DNA from: Paenibacillus sp. ACRRX
Lineage (GTDB): Bacteria; Bacillota; Bacilli; Paenibacillales; Paenibacillaceae
DNA length: 64,000 nt
Reading direction: 5' to 3'
Assembly: GCF_022346885.1 (NCBI RefSeq)
Contig: NZ_JAKRNK010000001.1
Location: forward strand, 558,001 to 622,000
The notes beneath the pieces were generated by a model, which was not told the origin of the DNA, ran no database searches, and saw only the letters and a program-made list of their open reading frames with translations. Below, in pieces: positions 27,560 through 37,869 of the stretch. A program made the position numbers and the translations under genes. Numbering within the stretch: position 1 is the first letter of the stretch; each line of letters opens with the position of its first letter.

Positions 27560-27857
27560 GGAATATGTATCGAGATCACGGTCAGGGTGGACGCGCACCG
27601 TTCAAGTGCCGATACATTTCTATCGCAAATTCATTTCGCCATTAAAGCCGCCAACTTGTCGGTTTTACCCGACCTGTTCTGCTTATGCTTTGGAAGCGAT
27701 TGAAGTTCACGGGGCGGCAAAGGGGAGCTGGCTCACGGTGAAACGGATTGCCAAGTGTCATCCGTTTCATGCAGGTGGCGTTGATTTGGTGCCGCCGGGC
27801 AAGGGAAGTTCACCAATTGCTACCTCTACTGCGGACCAGTCAGGCGAGCGTCCTTGA
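27537..27857 (+). CDS. yidD: Membrane protein insertion efficiency factor YidD
   Basis: A 106-residue cytoplasmic-face membrane-associated protein. The family signature is clear: an amphipathic start ([16 protein letters not shown]), [21 protein letters not shown], and [15 protein letters not shown]. YidD assists YidC-dependent insertion in E. coli and is usually encoded beside rpmH-rnpA-yidC; here it sits behind a Zur-like gene and near a YidC paralogue. The ATG at 27537 lies 6 bases after AGGAGG within the end of the regulator gene (23-base overlap), so the two are translationally linked. Residues after about 85 are a variable Ser/Thr-rich tail. Confidence 0.9.
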   Translation: MGTLDPNKEYVSRSRSGWTRTVQVPIHFYRKFISPLKPPTCRFYPTCSAYALEAIEVHGAAKGSWLTVKRIAKCHPFHAGGVDLVPPGKGSSPIATSTADQSGERP

Positions 27858-27899
27858 CATGGTCATAAGAAGTGAGCTATATTGAGCATATATGTATAT

Positions 27900-28207
27900 G
27901 TTTGGCCAATGATGGGATGAGTACAAAGATGAACCATTGCAGAGAGCCGGGTGGGCTGCGAGCCGGTATGGTGACACTTTCGAATATGGTCCCGGAGGTA
28001 CTGGATGCAAGCGCCCTTTCAGGTTACTTCGATGTTGCTTGTGATAAGGACGTAAGCATACGGCGGTTCATTCCCGTTAACGAATTTAGACGGCAGATTA
28101 TATGCCGGCATAACGAAGCCATTTTTGATGGAAGCTCATGAAGAATGGAAATTTGGGTGGTACCACGTGAGTTCAAGCTCTCGTCCCAAGCGGATGAGGG
28201 TTTTTTT
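27900..28207 (+). ncRNA. T-box riboswitch (Met) controlling metG
   Basis: The conserved T-box core TGGGTGGTACCACG is at 28154-28167. The Rho-independent terminator has CTCTCGTCC (28178-28186) pairing with GGATGAGGG (28192-28200) and seven T residues. In stem I the motifs GATGAGTAC, AGAGAG and the distal GGTGGGCTGCGAGC-like loop are visible, and an ATG at 27986-27988 just before TCCCGGAG is the likely specifier codon (a second ATG at 27968-27970 is an alternative). The TGGT acceptor-pairing bases fit the A discriminator of tRNA-Met. Uncharged tRNA-Met should prevent termination and raise MetG levels. The leader start is approximate. Confidence 0.92.
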
Positions 28208-28260
28208 GCGTCTTTATTTCGCCATACACAGACAAGAAATAAAGACCTGCTACATGATAA

Positions 28261-30285
<2,025 letters not shown>

Positions 30286-30298
30286 CAGAGACTTAAAT

Positions 30299-30344
30299 AA
30301 CCTGCAGTAGTCGCTCGATTGAGGAGTGACAGCTGCAGGTTTTG
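30299..30344 (+). terminator. Terminator of metG
   Basis: AACCTGCAG (30299-30307) pairs with CTGCAGGTT (30333-30341), with an inner GTC...GAC stem, followed by TTG. Confidence 0.75.
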
Positions 30345-30592
30345 TTGTGTAGTGAGACTTTACGAGTGGAAGCATATTTGTCTTGCCTGCGGCTTGATAT
30401 TTGGCGTCGCCACGATTATTATCTCCTTAAAAAATTGGCTAGAATAAGGTGAATATAGAGCAAGCAGATAATTGGTATGACTTGATGATGTTTAATGTAT
30501 CCCTATTGATAGCAGGAGCTTGAGCGTTTGCTTCATAGCAGATGAATATGGAGTGGGAAATGAGGCGGAGGAGATGTGTTCAGGATTAGGCG
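30345..30592. other. Non-coding stretch upstream of the znu promoter
   Basis: No gene, repeat or clear site seen in these 248 bases. Confidence 0.4.
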
Positions 30593-30621
30593 TTGACAGA
30601 ACGAACCAAGGTGCCTATAAT
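30593..30621 (+). promoter_or_regulatory. Consensus SigA promoter of znuACB
   Basis: TTGACA (30593-30598), 17-base spacer, TATAAT (30616-30621): a perfect SigA promoter, 73 bases before the znuA start codon. Confidence 0.85.
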
Positions 30622-30626
30622 CTTAA

Positions 30627-30641
30627 TAGTAATGATTACGA
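30627..30641. promoter_or_regulatory. Zur box over the znuA transcription start
   Basis: TAGTAATGATTACGA matches the Bacillus Zur 7-1-7 core TCGTAAT-N-ATTACGA at all but one defined position. It begins 5 bases after the -10 box and covers the expected start site, an ideal position for repression when zinc is plentiful. Confidence 0.82.
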
Positions 30642-30694
30642 ATTAATATCATAGAAACAAAATAGAAGTAGGGATTGGAAAGGGAGAGATAAAG

Positions 30695-31708
30695 ATGAAA
30701 GCCACAATGATTGGGAAACATAGAGGTATGCGGATTGTTTTGATGATGTTGATTAGTATGGCGCTGCTAGCGGCTGGATGCGGCAATACGAACAGTAAGG
30801 GGATTGTAGAAGGAAAAGTGAACGTCGTCACCAGTTTCTATCCGCTTTACTTCCTGGTGAATGAGATAGGTGGAGATAGTGTAAATACGATCAATCTGAT
30901 TCCTGCCGGCATAGAGCCACATGATTGGACACCTAAAAGTCAGGATATTCAAAATGCATCGCAGGCTCAACTGCTGATTGTACAAGGTGCTGGCTTCGAG
31001 GGCTGGCTTGATGACTTCAAGAAAGGCTTGGATGCAGGTTCTAATGTGAAAATTACAGAAGCCAGCAAGGGGATATCGTTAATTACGGCCACTGGGGATG
31101 AGCACGAGCACGAGGGTGAGGCTCACCAGCATGAAGAAGCAGAGGCAGGACATGAAGGTCATGATCATGCAAGTCATGATCATGGAGGAACAGATCCACA
31201 TACTTGGGTCAGTCCAAAGTCTGCTCTCATTATGGCGCAAAATGTTAAGGATGCGTTAATTCAAGCAAATGCATCCCATAAGGCAGAGTACGAGCAACGG
31301 TATGATACACTCCATAAGAAATTGGTTGAGCTAGACCATAAATATGACGATTCTCTTAAAAATCTGAAAAACCGTGAAATGGTTGTGTCTCACCAAGCAT
31401 TTGGTTATTTATGCCGTGACTATAACCTGACACAACATGCGATTATGGGTGTTTCTCCTGATGCCGAGCCACGTGCGCAGGATTTAGTAAAGCTGTCGAA
31501 GCTGGTGAAAGATGAGGGCATCAAGTACATTTTCTTTGAAGAACTGGTGTCAGATCAATTAGCCAAGACGTTGGCAGACGAAACGGGAGTAGAGACGCTT
31601 GTGTTAAGTCCATTAGAAGGTTTGACACAAGAGCAGGAGAAAGCAGGCGATAACTATATCACATTGATGGAGCGTAATTTGCAAAATTTACTCCAAGCGC
31701 TACAATAG
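30695..31708 (+). CDS. znuA: Zinc ABC transporter substrate-binding lipoprotein
   Basis: A 337-residue cluster 9 (ZnuA/AdcA) metal-binding lipoprotein. Lipobox LLAAGC gives the lipidated Cys. PAGIEPHDWTP provides the first metal His; a His/Asp/Glu-rich flexible loop (about 132-168, rich in HEHE and HDHA) is typical of zinc rather than manganese binders; further ligands are in VSHQAFGYL and FFEELVSD. ATG at 30695 with GGGAGAG upstream. It leads the znuACB operon under a Zur box, so it should be made under zinc starvation and deliver Zn(II) to the permease. Confidence 0.93.
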   Translation: MKATMIGKHRGMRIVLMMLISMALLAAGCGNTNSKGIVEGKVNVVTSFYPLYFLVNEIGGDSVNTINLIPAGIEPHDWTPKSQDIQNASQAQLLIVQGAGFEGWLDDFKKGLDAGSNVKITEASKGISLITATGDEHEHEGEAHQHEEAEAGHEGHDHASHDHGGTDPHTWVSPKSALIMAQNVKDALIQANASHKAEYEQRYDTLHKKLVELDHKYDDSLKNLKNREMVVSHQAFGYLCRDYNLTQHAIMGVSPDAEPRAQDLVKLSKLVKDEGIKYIFFEELVSDQLAKTLADETGVETLVLSPLEGLTQEQEKAGDNYITLMERNLQNLLQALQ

Positions 31709-31745
31709 GAAAGATGGCAGTAAGGAGTAGGGAAGTGAGAGGACT

Positions 31746-32495
31746 ATGACAGACACAATCAACGCCTGCCACCAGCAGGTGATCACATTGGATCAAGTAG
31801 CTTACCAGTATGAGGATCAGAAAGTTTTTGACGATATTAGCTTTGAAGTTAGAGAACGTGATTTTGTCGGAGTTATCGGATCAAATGGAGCAGGTAAAAC
31901 AACACTGCTTCGTTTGATGGTGGGCTTGCTGAGACCAACGGCAGGCGAGGTTCGTTTGTTTGGGACACCGATTCAGCAGTTTAAAGACTGGGAGCGGATC
32001 GGTTATGTGCCGCAGAAGAACAGCTTTAACCCCTTATTTCCGGCAACGGTGATGGAGGTGGTACAGTCCGGCATGTATAACCGCCGCAACTTATTCCGTC
32101 GATTGTCTCGTGCTGACAAAGACAAATGTCTGGACGCGCTTGAAGTGATGCGTGTTACTGATCTGGCCGACAAGCGGATTGGAGCGTTATCCGGGGGCCA
32201 GCAGCAGCGCGTATTCCTAGCTCGAGCGATGGTAAATAAGCCGGAGCTGCTTATCCTTGATGAGCCGACCGTCGGCATTGACGCCGATACGCAAAAGGAC
32301 TTCTTTAAACTGCTTCAGCATCTGCATGAGCATCACCGGATGACATTTGTGATGGTGTCACATGATCTGGATATGGTGAATGCATGGTTAGGCAAGGAGC
32401 CTGTGCAGTGCTGCGGCAAGTTTAACTTCTATCGCAAGCATTCACATGAGATGGAATGTGCGCTGCCGAACTTGACGCACAGCGTAATGAGCTGA
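31746..32495 (+). CDS. znuC: Zinc ABC transporter ATP-binding protein
   Basis: A 249-residue ATPase: Walker A GSNGAGKTTLL, signature LSGGQQQR, Walker B LLILDEPT, switch His in VSHDLDMV. The C-terminal tail has several Cys and His (QCCGKFNFYRKHSHEMEC), as seen in ZnuC/AdcC proteins of bacilli. It follows znuA by 37 bases and precedes the permease by 50, forming one operon controlled by the Zur box at znuA. Confidence 0.92.
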   Translation: MTDTINACHQQVITLDQVAYQYEDQKVFDDISFEVRERDFVGVIGSNGAGKTTLLRLMVGLLRPTAGEVRLFGTPIQQFKDWERIGYVPQKNSFNPLFPATVMEVVQSGMYNRRNLFRRLSRADKDKCLDALEVMRVTDLADKRIGALSGGQQQRVFLARAMVNKPELLILDEPTVGIDADTQKDFFKLLQHLHEHHRMTFVMVSHDLDMVNAWLGKEPVQCCGKFNFYRKHSHEMECALPNLTHSVMS

Positions 32496-32545
32496 GGACA
32501 GTTCGTCATTAGAAGAACTGGAGAAGAGAGATAAGAGGAGATCAT

Positions 32546-33355
32546 ATGCTTATTGATATTATAACGTCACAATTTTTTCAAAAGGCACTTATTGGCGGAC
32601 TGCTAATCGGTATTACTGCACCTTTGATGGGCATCTTTCTAGTATTGCGGCGTCTTTCTATGATAGGAGACACATTGGCTCATGTGACGATAGCAGGAGT
32701 CGCGCTAGGATTTCTTATTGGTATTTATCCGCTGGCAGGCGGACTTATATTTGCGCTGCTTGGTTCTTTTGCGATTGAGAAACTAAGAAAAGCGTATAAG
32801 ACATATGCGGAATTGTCCATTGCCGTCATTATGTCAGGCGGTGTCGCGCTTGCATCTTTGTTTTTCACGCTTGGCAAGAGCTTTAATGCTAATGTCACCA
32901 ACTATTTTTTTGGAAGCATCTATACGTTAAATTGGATGGATATCTCGGTAGTTGGCGGTGTAACACTGATTGTTATCGGATTTATGGTCGTCTTCTGGAA
33001 GGAAATGTTCCTATTAACGTTTGATGAGGATGCCGCTGCGGTAAATGGACTGCCTGTTCGCTGGTTTAATCTTGCCTTGACTGTGCTTACTGCACTTGTT
33101 ATAAGTGCTGCAATCAAGATAGTAGGTGCCTTGCTTGTTTCGGCATTGCTAACTATCCCAGTCGCTACCAGCTTGCTTGTGGCCCGCAGCTTTAAGAAAG
33201 CCATTATTGCATCTGTGTTCGTATCTGAGTTTGCTGTTGTAGCTGGACTTATTACGGCTGGTGTATGGAACCTGGCTCCGGGTGCTACTATTGTCTTGAT
33301 CCTTATTGCCGTTCTTATCCTAACTTTGCTTGTGCGTCGTGGAGGAAAGGTATAA
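32546..33355 (+). CDS. znuB: Zinc ABC transporter permease
   Basis: A 269-residue ABC-3 family membrane protein with about eight helices. Typical motifs are GGLLIGITAPLMGIFLVLRRLSMIGDTLAH near the start and the conserved EMFLLTFDEDAAAVNGLPVRW loop. RBS AGAGGAG before the ATG. Third gene of znuACB. Confidence 0.92.
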   Translation: MLIDIITSQFFQKALIGGLLIGITAPLMGIFLVLRRLSMIGDTLAHVTIAGVALGFLIGIYPLAGGLIFALLGSFAIEKLRKAYKTYAELSIAVIMSGGVALASLFFTLGKSFNANVTNYFFGSIYTLNWMDISVVGGVTLIVIGFMVVFWKEMFLLTFDEDAAAVNGLPVRWFNLALTVLTALVISAAIKIVGALLVSALLTIPVATSLLVARSFKKAIIASVFVSEFAVVAGLITAGVWNLAPGATIVLILIAVLILTLLVRRGGKV

Positions 33356-33429
33356 ACTAGTAATAACTGCGCATTTCCGTATTTTACAAGTTAACGGAGC
33401 GCAATTACTAGAAAGTGGAGGCAGACTTC

Positions 33430-34146
33430 ATGACTGTAACGATATGGGTTGCGTTTTGGGCGGGGATGGTGTCGTTTATTTCACCATGCTGCTTGCCGCT
33501 TTATCCTTCCTATATTTCCGTCATTACGGGAATGTCGGTTAATCAACTAAAAAATGAACGTTCTAAGCGCGAAGTAAGATGGAAAACAATGACACACACC
33601 TTGTTTTTTATTTTAGGATTCAGTGCGGTGTTCTACACGCTTGGACTTAGTGCAGGTGTATTTGGTTCTTTGCTTGTCCAGTATCGTGATCTTGTAAGGC
33701 AAATAGCTGGGATTATCATTATTATTATGGGCCTGTTTCTGATCGGCGTGTTTAAGCCACATATGCTAATGAGAGAGCGAAAGTGGGAGATTGCGGGCAA
33801 AAGAGGCAGCTATTTCGGTTCCTTTTTATTTGGCATTGGATTCTCTGCGGGCTGGTCTCCTTGTGTTGGTCCTATACTAGGTGCGATTCTATCGTTAGCG
33901 ACACAAGAGCCTGATTCCTGGTTTTGGCTTTCAACCGCCTACGCATTAGGCTTTGCGATTCCGTTCTTTGTACTTGCATTTTTTATCGGATCAACTCGTT
34001 GGCTCACGAAGTACTCCGCGCCTTTAATGAAGGTGGGCGGCATCCTCATGATCATAATGGGCGTACTGCTGTTTACGGATCAACTAACAGACATTAATAT
34101 TTGGTTGCTAAAGCTGTCTCCACAATGGTTGATTGACCTTACATAA
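33430..34146 (+). CDS. ccdA: CcdA-type thiol-disulfide transport membrane protein
   Basis: A 238-residue protein of the CcdA/DsbD family with six helices and a conserved cysteine pair, one in SPCCLPLYPSY (first helix) and one in GWSPCVGP (fourth helix). It moves reducing power from cytoplasmic thioredoxin across the membrane to proteins needed for cytochrome c maturation and, in bacilli, spore cortex formation (with StoA). Start ATG at 33430 has GGAGG upstream; the in-frame GTG at 33415 overlaps that site. It sits 74 bases behind znuB, perhaps read through from it. The stop is inside a short perfect palindrome (34141-34158). Confidence 0.85.
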   Translation: MTVTIWVAFWAGMVSFISPCCLPLYPSYISVITGMSVNQLKNERSKREVRWKTMTHTLFFILGFSAVFYTLGLSAGVFGSLLVQYRDLVRQIAGIIIIIMGLFLIGVFKPHMLMRERKWEIAGKRGSYFGSFLFGIGFSAGWSPCVGPILGAILSLATQEPDSWFWLSTAYALGFAIPFFVLAFFIGSTRWLTKYSAPLMKVGGILMIIMGVLLFTDQLTDINIWLLKLSPQWLIDLT

Positions 34147-34173
34147 GCCAGCTTATGTCCATATATGTGATAG

Positions 34174-34227
34174 AATAGCCATTTAGGCGCTGTGCTGTTT
34201 ACCTTGGCACTGCATCTTATGGCTATT
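34174..34227. terminator. Terminator between ccdA and splB (convergent genes)
   Basis: AATAGCCAT (34174-34182) pairs with ATGGCTATT (34219-34227), with an inner GTGC/GCAC stem, followed by a T-rich stretch on the plus strand. Confidence 0.65.
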
Positions 34228-34293
34228 GTCTTATTTATATATTTAATTCTAGGGCTTACTGCGAAAAGGATAAATAATCAGTTGTATATAAGA

Positions 34294-35379
34294 CTAAGTG
34301 AAATACAATATACGCGCAGTGGGAAAATGATGGTAGATTCGCTCTGATATAAATGATTTAAGCAGCTTGGCTTGCTCATCAGGGTATACATATTTTCCTT
34401 GCCCCCAACGGCCCCATTTGTATTTGCGCTCATCCTCGTTCATGATCAGCTTAGACTTCGGATATCGTTTCTCGATGACAGACTTGGCTGTTTTCGTAAA
34501 ACGGTGCTGAATCAACTCGAACGATAAATCCCACGTCGCTTCTTCAGGCAATTCCTTCGCAAGTCGTTCTAACAATTGTGTATACCCCGCTTCCCAGCCT
34601 TCATACCAATAAATGGGGGCGATAATAAATCCCAGTGGATATCCGGCGCGTGCGATCTTGCCGGCTGCTTGAATTCGTTCTTCGAAACGGGAAGTTCCGG
34701 GCTCAAAGTTCTTGATCACATAATCTGCATTTATGCTAAATCGGACATCTGTTCTTTTTTGATGAGTTAATTGCAGCAATGGCTCTACATGATGGTATTT
34801 TGTCACAAATCTTAATTTGCCGAATTCCTCATCTGCCATACGTACAATTAGGTCTGAAAGATTTCCTGTAATATGTTCCAAACTTAAAGGGTCGGATGTG
34901 CAGGAAGCTTCAAAGCGGGTTAATTCTGGCTTGCGCTCTTCGATATATTGCTTTGCAGCGTTCCATATATCGTCTGTATTTACATACACGCGAATATAAG
35001 GTTTGCTTCCTAACGTGGTTTGCAAATAACAATAATGACAATGTCCGATACAGCCCGTTCCAATCGGAATTGCATACTCTGCTGATGGCTTAGACTGGTC
35101 AAATGTTAAGGTTTTGCGTATGCCTACAACAAGTGTACGCTTAGCCATGCGATACTTTTCCAATTCTCCCTCTCCAGGGAGGTTCATTATTCGATTGTGA
35201 GAAGACGTCATCAGGTATTCAATGCCATGCTGCTTAACCCATGTCATGATTTGCTGTCCTTTAGGGTAGTGCAGTGCATCCGGTTCGAAATATACAAGAT
35301 CTGGCACAAATGACGGTGTTTCTCTTGACGCTCTTTTGGTTCGTTGTTTATCGGCTGAGGATGTTTTGGCACTGGACAT
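34294..35379 (-). CDS. splB: Spore photoproduct lyase (radical SAM)
   Basis: A 361-residue radical SAM enzyme that repairs 5-thyminyl-5,6-dihydrothymine (spore photoproduct) during germination. The 4Fe-4S ligands are C110, C114 and C117 in GTGCIGHCHYCYLQ. The additional catalytic cysteine of the family is C160 in FEASCTSDPLS. The 25-residue N-terminal extension is basic and Ser-rich. The start has GGAGG about 9 bases upstream. No splA regulator gene precedes it; the upstream region shows an ACAGCA/TGCTGT inverted repeat but no clear SigG promoter. It is strong evidence that the organism forms spores. Confidence 0.93.
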   Translation of the reverse strand: MSSAKTSSADKQRTKRASRETPSFVPDLVYFEPDALHYPKGQQIMTWVKQHGIEYLMTSSHNRIMNLPGEGELEKYRMAKRTLVVGIRKTLTFDQSKPSAEYAIPIGTGCIGHCHYCYLQTTLGSKPYIRVYVNTDDIWNAAKQYIEERKPELTRFEASCTSDPLSLEHITGNLSDLIVRMADEEFGKLRFVTKYHHVEPLLQLTHQKRTDVRFSINADYVIKNFEPGTSRFEERIQAAGKIARAGYPLGFIIAPIYWYEGWEAGYTQLLERLAKELPEEATWDLSFELIQHRFTKTAKSVIEKRYPKSKLIMNEDERKYKWGRWGQGKYVYPDEQAKLLKSFISERIYHHFPTARILYFT

Positions 35380-35490
35380 GCGAAGGCCTCCAAATTAGTC
35401 GTGTCATAAAGAACAGCAATTTATGCTGCTGTTAGTTTGCACTAAAGTCGATTGAATGTTGTCTGGTAAATGTCGAAATAAGTGTCGAGG

Positions 35491-35519
35491 TTGAACTTGG
35501 GCTAAGAACCATGTAAAAT
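35491..35519 (+). promoter_or_regulatory. Promoter of mntR
   Basis: TTGAAC (35491-35496), 17-base spacer, TAAAAT (35514-35519), a good SigA-type promoter. Confidence 0.65.
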
Positions 35520-35536
35520 AAAAGAGGTGATTTATT

Positions 35537-35560
35537 ATGAATGTGTCGAAATGGAAGTAA
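35537..35560 (+). CDS. Possible 7-codon leader ORF before mntR
   Basis: ATG at 35537 follows an AGAGGTGAT ribosome site and encodes MNVSKWK followed by TAA, 16 bases before the mntR start. The spacing to the promoter places it at the start of the transcript. It could modulate mntR translation or be fortuitous. Confidence 0.3.
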   Translation: MNVSKWK

Positions 35561-35576
35561 GAAATGAGGGAATAAG

Positions 35577-36002
35577 TTGCCTACACCAAGCATGGAAGAT
35601 TATTTAGAGCGCATCTACAAATTAATCGATGAAAAAGGATACGCACGTGTGTCTGATATCGCAGAAGGACTAGAGGTCCATCCATCATCGGTGACAAAGA
35701 TGATCCAGAAGCTGGACAAGGATCAGTATCTGATTTATGAGAAATATCGTGGACTGGTACTTACAAGCAAGGGCAAGAAGATCGGAAAGCGCTTGGTTGA
35801 TCGGCATGAATTGTTGGAGCAGTTTCTTACAATTATAGGTGTGAAAGATGAGCACATTTATACAGACGTCGAAGGTATCGAACACCATTTAAGTTCGGAT
35901 TCCATAAATTGTATTGCATCGTTGGTTGAATATTTTAATCGTGAGCCGGAGCGGCTGCAAATATTACGCAGCATCCGCAGCGAATTGGACAACGAATCGT
36001 AA
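35577..36002 (+). CDS. mntR: Manganese-responsive regulator MntR (DtxR family)
   Basis: A 141-residue repressor of manganese uptake genes. The sequence is very close to Bacillus MntR. All known metal ligands are present at identical numbers: D8, E11, H77, E99, E102 and H103. Winged helix is in residues 1-70 ([16 protein letters not shown] as recognition helix). TTG start at 35577 with GAGGGA 6 bases upstream gives the expected N-terminus [10 protein letters not shown]. No target transporter lies in the window; no MntR box was recognised at its own promoter. Confidence 0.95.
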   Translation: MPTPSMEDYLERIYKLIDEKGYARVSDIAEGLEVHPSSVTKMIQKLDKDQYLIYEKYRGLVLTSKGKKIGKRLVDRHELLEQFLTIIGVKDEHIYTDVEGIEHHLSSDSINCIASLVEYFNREPERLQILRSIRSELDNES

Positions 36003-36039
36003 AAGATCTGTTTCTTGCGAAACAGATCTTTTATTTTTT
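36001..36039 (+). terminator. Terminator of mntR
   Basis: AAAAGATCTGTTTC, loop TTGC, GAAACAGATCTTTT (perfect 14-bp stem), then ATTTTTT. Confidence 0.92.
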
Positions 36040-36139
36040 GCGTCTATATAAATGAGCATATTAAATCATACACCTTTGTGTGATTAATAGGCTCTATGAA
36101 ACTAGCGTTAGCAATACATACAGAATGGGAGAATGCTTA

Positions 36140-37720
36140 ATGAACAAATGGAAACACAAACTTGTGGCTATAATCGGAGTGGTGACAATATGCGCAGCTG
36201 TTATGCCGACTGCTTATGCGCAAGTGAAAGAAGAGATAAAGATCTTTGTCGATAGTAAACGACTTGTATCAGATGTTGCTCCCTATCTTGTACCTGGCAA
36301 GAATGTGACGATGCTGCCCTTTCGTGCAATTGGGGAAGGACTTGGCGCAGACGTAACCTGGAACCCTAGTACACGAGGGGTAGAATTCAAAAAAGCAGAC
36401 AAGACAATCAAATTGACACTAGGAGAAAAACGTGCACTAGTGAATGGTACAAATGTGTCATTGGAAGTCGGAGCGGAGATGAAAGGGGGACGGACGATGG
36501 TACCGCTGCGTTTTATTGGAGAGAGCCTTGGCGTGCAAGTCAATTGGGATCCGCTGCTTCAAACCGTGAGCTTGGTAACAGGCGAGGGGGTGGAGCAGCC
36601 TGCTGCCGGGCTGCGTGCGACATGGATCTCATCGGTATACAATATCGATTGGCCGAGTGATCCACGTAAAGGGTATGATAAGGTGAAGCAGCAGCAAGAC
36701 TTTACGACGATGCTGGATCAATTGCAGCAGATGGGGCTAAACGCCATTTTCGTACAGGTACGGCCGACAGCAGATTCCTTCTATCCTTCCAAGCTGCTTC
36801 CTTGGTCTGAATGGTTGACAGGCAAGCAGGGGCAAGACCCCGGATATGATCCGCTTGCGTTTATGATTGAGGAAACGCATAAACGAGGGATGAAATTCCA
36901 TGCTTGGTTCAACCCTTATCGGATCAGCGTTCAAACGGATCTGAACAAGCTTGTGACGGATCATCCCGCACGTCAGCATCCAGATTGGGTTGTCAAGCAT
37001 AAAAATACGCTCTTATTTGACCCGGGAGTGCCGGCTGCACGGAGCTTTATTATGGAATCTGTCATGGAGGTAGTAAACAACTACGACGTTGATGGTGTTC
37101 ATTTCGATGACTATTTCTATCCGTATGGTCAAGAAGCCGAGCCATTTAAGGATGATGCATCTTATCGCACTTATAACAAAGTATATAACAATAAAGAAGA
37201 GTGGCGTCGCAACAATGTCAATCAATTCGTTCAAACGATGGACAGTAAGATTCATAGCGCAAAGCCTAACATTTTGTTTGGTATCAGTCCGTTTGGCGTA
37301 TGGCGGAATGCTTCTGTAGATCCTACTGGTTCCAATACCAATGCTGGTGTAACTAGTTATGACTCTTTGAGTGCAGATGTACGCAATTGGATTCAGAATG
37401 GCTGGATCGATTATGTAGCACCACAAATCTATTGGCATATTGGTCATAAAGCTGCTTCTTACGACACGCTGGTCCAGTGGTGGGTGAAGGAAACAGAAGG
37501 TACTGGTGTTGATCTTTACATCGGGCACGCAGCTTACAAGTTGGCGGATGCGAATGGGAAGGATTGGGCCAATGCAGATGTATTAATAAAGCAGCTGAAG
37601 TACAATGAACAATTCAGTTCGGTTGCTGGCGACATTTACTTTAGCGCTAAAGATCTGATTCGTAATACAAAACAGGTAGGAGATTCCCTAAAGCAATACT
37701 ATGAAGATCAGGAAAAGTAA
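36140..37720 (+). CDS. Exported CuAO-N domain plus glycosyl-hydrolase-like (GHL10) protein
   Basis: A 526-residue secreted protein. Signal peptide residues 1-27 (ends AYA, then Q). A copper-amine-oxidase-N-like domain (about 32-147) contains TMLPFRAIGEGLGADVTW and TMVPLRFIGESLGVQVNW. A TIM-barrel-like GHL10/DUF187-type domain follows (about 157-500) with ATWISSVYNIDWPS, LNAIFVQVRP, FHAWFNPYR and DGVHFDDYFYP, as in YngK and the E. coli DigH. DigH-type enzymes hydrolyse denuded peptidoglycan glycan strands, so a role in wall metabolism is a reasonable inference. ATG at 36140 with GGGAG 9 bases upstream; an earlier in-frame start at 36080 lacks a ribosome site. Confidence 0.82.
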   Translation: MNKWKHKLVAIIGVVTICAAVMPTAYAQVKEEIKIFVDSKRLVSDVAPYLVPGKNVTMLPFRAIGEGLGADVTWNPSTRGVEFKKADKTIKLTLGEKRALVNGTNVSLEVGAEMKGGRTMVPLRFIGESLGVQVNWDPLLQTVSLVTGEGVEQPAAGLRATWISSVYNIDWPSDPRKGYDKVKQQQDFTTMLDQLQQMGLNAIFVQVRPTADSFYPSKLLPWSEWLTGKQGQDPGYDPLAFMIEETHKRGMKFHAWFNPYRISVQTDLNKLVTDHPARQHPDWVVKHKNTLLFDPGVPAARSFIMESVMEVVNNYDVDGVHFDDYFYPYGQEAEPFKDDASYRTYNKVYNNKEEWRRNNVNQFVQTMDSKIHSAKPNILFGISPFGVWRNASVDPTGSNTNAGVTSYDSLSADVRNWIQNGWIDYVAPQIYWHIGHKAASYDTLVQWWVKETEGTGVDLYIGHAAYKLADANGKDWANADVLIKQLKYNEQFSSVAGDIYFSAKDLIRNTKQVGDSLKQYYEDQEK

Positions 37721-37802
37721 CGTGTGCATAGCCAGTACAGCGTATAAGCAATGCAAAGAATGTATACAAGTCAGATAGACTTGTGTATGGATTCGTATCA
37801 TA

Positions 37803-37861
37803 ACCCTTCCCGAGCAGGCATACATAACAGTATGCAGCACTCAAAGACCGCTCGGGAGGGT
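37803..37861 (+). promoter_or_regulatory. RNA hairpin hiding the ribosome site of the patatin gene
   Basis: ACCCTTCCCGAGC (37803-37815) pairs with GCTCGGGAGGGT (37850-37861), one bulged T. The 3' arm contains the Shine-Dalgarno GGGAGGG (37854-37860) of the gene starting at 37870. A second stem GCATAC/GTATGC (37818-37823 with 37830-37835) sits inside. No T-run follows, so it is not a terminator. Confidence 0.65.
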
Positions 37862-37869
37862 ATACCGAT

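Noticed and set aside
27872-28141. 89-codon frame before metG
   Set aside because: It lies on the structured stems of the T-box leader and is explained by that RNA.
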